From positions 1-34,772 of the IMG/VR virus record IMGVR_UViG_3300029263_001075: a stretch of DNA of 34,772 nucleotides; one strand, given 5' to 3'. This DNA is from a virus. Made by a program: the position numbers and the translations under genes. The notes under the pieces were generated by a model. That model was not told where the DNA came from. It saw only the letters and a program-made list of their open reading frames with translations, and did not search any database. This document shows positions 34,110 through 34,772 of the stretch, one piece after another (positions within the stretch are counted from its first letter, which is position 1; each line of letters begins with the position of its first letter).

Positions 34110-34119
34110 ATTATATATT
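34110..34119 (-). promoter_or_regulatory. T4-late-like promoter box AATATATAAT before the 602-aa gene
   Basis: The box lies 18 nt before the ATG at 34092 and overlaps the last base of the 187-aa gene stop. No convincing hairpin surrounds it. Predicted leader is about 12 nt. Confidence 0.5.
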
Positions 34120-34682
34120 TAACCTAGGCTATTAAGATACTTATCAAGACTTAGGTTACTTTTTTCAAATTTATCAGACCATCCTTTTTTATACCTAGCA
34201 TCAAATTCTTTTGCACTATCTAAAGAAAATGGACCTTTAAAAAATGGCCGTGTGGAGATATCTCTAATTTCTTTTAAGTTTTTAGAAATAATGTAAAATT
34301 GAACCTTTTCAAATAATTCGGACAATCCAACTTTTGTTTTTGTACACATCACGGATTCAATAACTACATAGAATCTTTCTCTATCTTTTTCATTTAACCT
34401 ATTTTCTAATATCCTTGCAGTTTTAAAATCATCAGCTTTAAGAATCATTTTTCTAGCTCTATTTTCAAATAAGTGTCTAAAATTCATATCAAAAAAATGC
34501 TGTTTAAGAAATTTCATATTATCATAAAATTTAATAATGCGAATTTGGTAGAGAGGGTTTACAGGATCCCATTTAGAATCAAGTATAATACCTTTAACAG
34601 GTAAAAGAGTGTTAGGATTAGTATGAGATGCTAATAAGCAATATACAGTTTGTCCTTTATTAAATATTCTGTGGGTTTTCAT
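34119..34682 (-). CDS. Unknown basic protein with SH3/KOW-like N-terminus (187 aa)
   Basis: The first 50 residues (FNKGQTVYCLLASHTNPNTL, then LPVKGIILDSKWD and YQIRIIKFYDN) have the strand pattern of a small SH3- or KOW-like barrel. The rest is helical and basic (ENRARKMILKADDFKTARIL, KEFDARYKKGWSDKFEKS). No catalytic motif, signal peptide or membrane segment is visible. The start overlaps the stop of the preceding gene (ATGA at 34679-34682), so translation is coupled. I do not recognise the family. The composition differs from the Asn/Gly/Thr-rich structural proteins around it, so it may be a regulator or assembly factor rather than a particle component. Confidence 0.7.
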   Translation of the reverse strand: MKTHRIFNKGQTVYCLLASHTNPNTLLPVKGIILDSKWDPVNPLYQIRIIKFYDNMKFLKQHFFDMNFRHLFENRARKMILKADDFKTARILENRLNEKDRERFYVVIESVMCTKTKVGLSELFEKVQFYIISKNLKEIRDISTRPFFKGPFSLDSAKEFDARYKKGWSDKFEKSNLSLDKYLNSLG

Positions 34683-34772
34683 TCAAATTCTATTATGTCA
34701 TCGAATAGCTCAGCAGTACCGTTGACAGTAATATCAGGTGAATGATAAATTTTGTAAGTAATATCCCCTCCC
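34679..34772 (-). CDS. C-terminal end of an unknown gene (cut by window edge)
   Basis: An open frame enters from the window edge and gives 30 residues (GGDITYKIYHSPDITVNGTA, then ELFDDIIEFE) ending at TGA, which overlaps the ATG of the 187-aa gene (ATGA). The acidic end and tight overlap are typical of a real gene in this operon. Too little is present for a family call. Confidence 0.6.
   Translation of the reverse strand, partial: GGDITYKIYHSPDITVNGTAELFDDIIEFE

Overview
This AT-rich window appears to be part of the late structural (tail and baseplate) region of a large T4-like contractile-tailed phage. Every supported gene lies on the minus strand, so the transcriptional order runs from high to low coordinates. 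Genes are packed with ATGA or TAATG overlaps or short gaps. I see no tRNA, rRNA, CRISPR array, insertion sequence or integrase. The host is probably a member of the Bacteroidota, perhaps Flavobacteriia. The reasons are A-rich leaders that mostly lack a Shine-Dalgarno motif, and a lysis-type protein (2577-3362) with an inner-membrane anchor and an aromatic, glycine-rich outer-membrane-like end of the kind seen in Bacteroidota phages. This host call is an inference.

Layout in order of transcription. (1) 34772-27954, tail-tip and hub block: end of an unknown gene, a 187-aa unknown protein, a 602-aa structural protein, a LysM-like gp53-type wedge protein, a gp27/gpD-like hub, a 451-aa tube-like protein, and a gp5/gpV-like spike without a lysozyme domain. 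(2) 27925-25112, an insert with its own promoter-like boxes: an 82-aa small protein, a four-domain ribosomal protein S1-like protein, and an amidoligase-fold enzyme with a C-terminal beta-helix-like tail. (3) 25105-17514, wedge block: a 287-aa structural protein, gp25, gp6/gpJ, an 89-aa protein, and a 1385-aa gp7-like protein. (4) 17512-3613, outer baseplate and fibre block: 214-, 704-, 1277-, 1567- and 831-aa proteins, the last with collagen-like repeats. (5) 3592-1: a small coiled-coil gene, the lysis-type membrane protein, two structural-type proteins and a truncated gene.

The most interesting signal is regulatory. The 10-mer AATATATAAW (close to the T4 late promoter TATAAATA) occurs 16-28 nt upstream of six start codons, and a variant, TAAATATAAA, lies 15 nt upstream of two more. 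At three of these genes (amidoligase, 1567-aa protein, gp25) the box sits in the loop of, or overlaps the 5' arm of, an RNA hairpin whose 3' arm ends 1-3 nt before the start codon. At the amidoligase gene the stem is 12 bp and the loop is exactly the 10-nt box. This is the geometry known for T4 lysozyme gene e: read-through RNA folds and hides the start, while RNA begun at the internal late promoter lacks the 5' arm and can be translated. Together with a phage-encoded S1-like protein, it suggests that this phage puts unusual weight on translational control of its structural operon.
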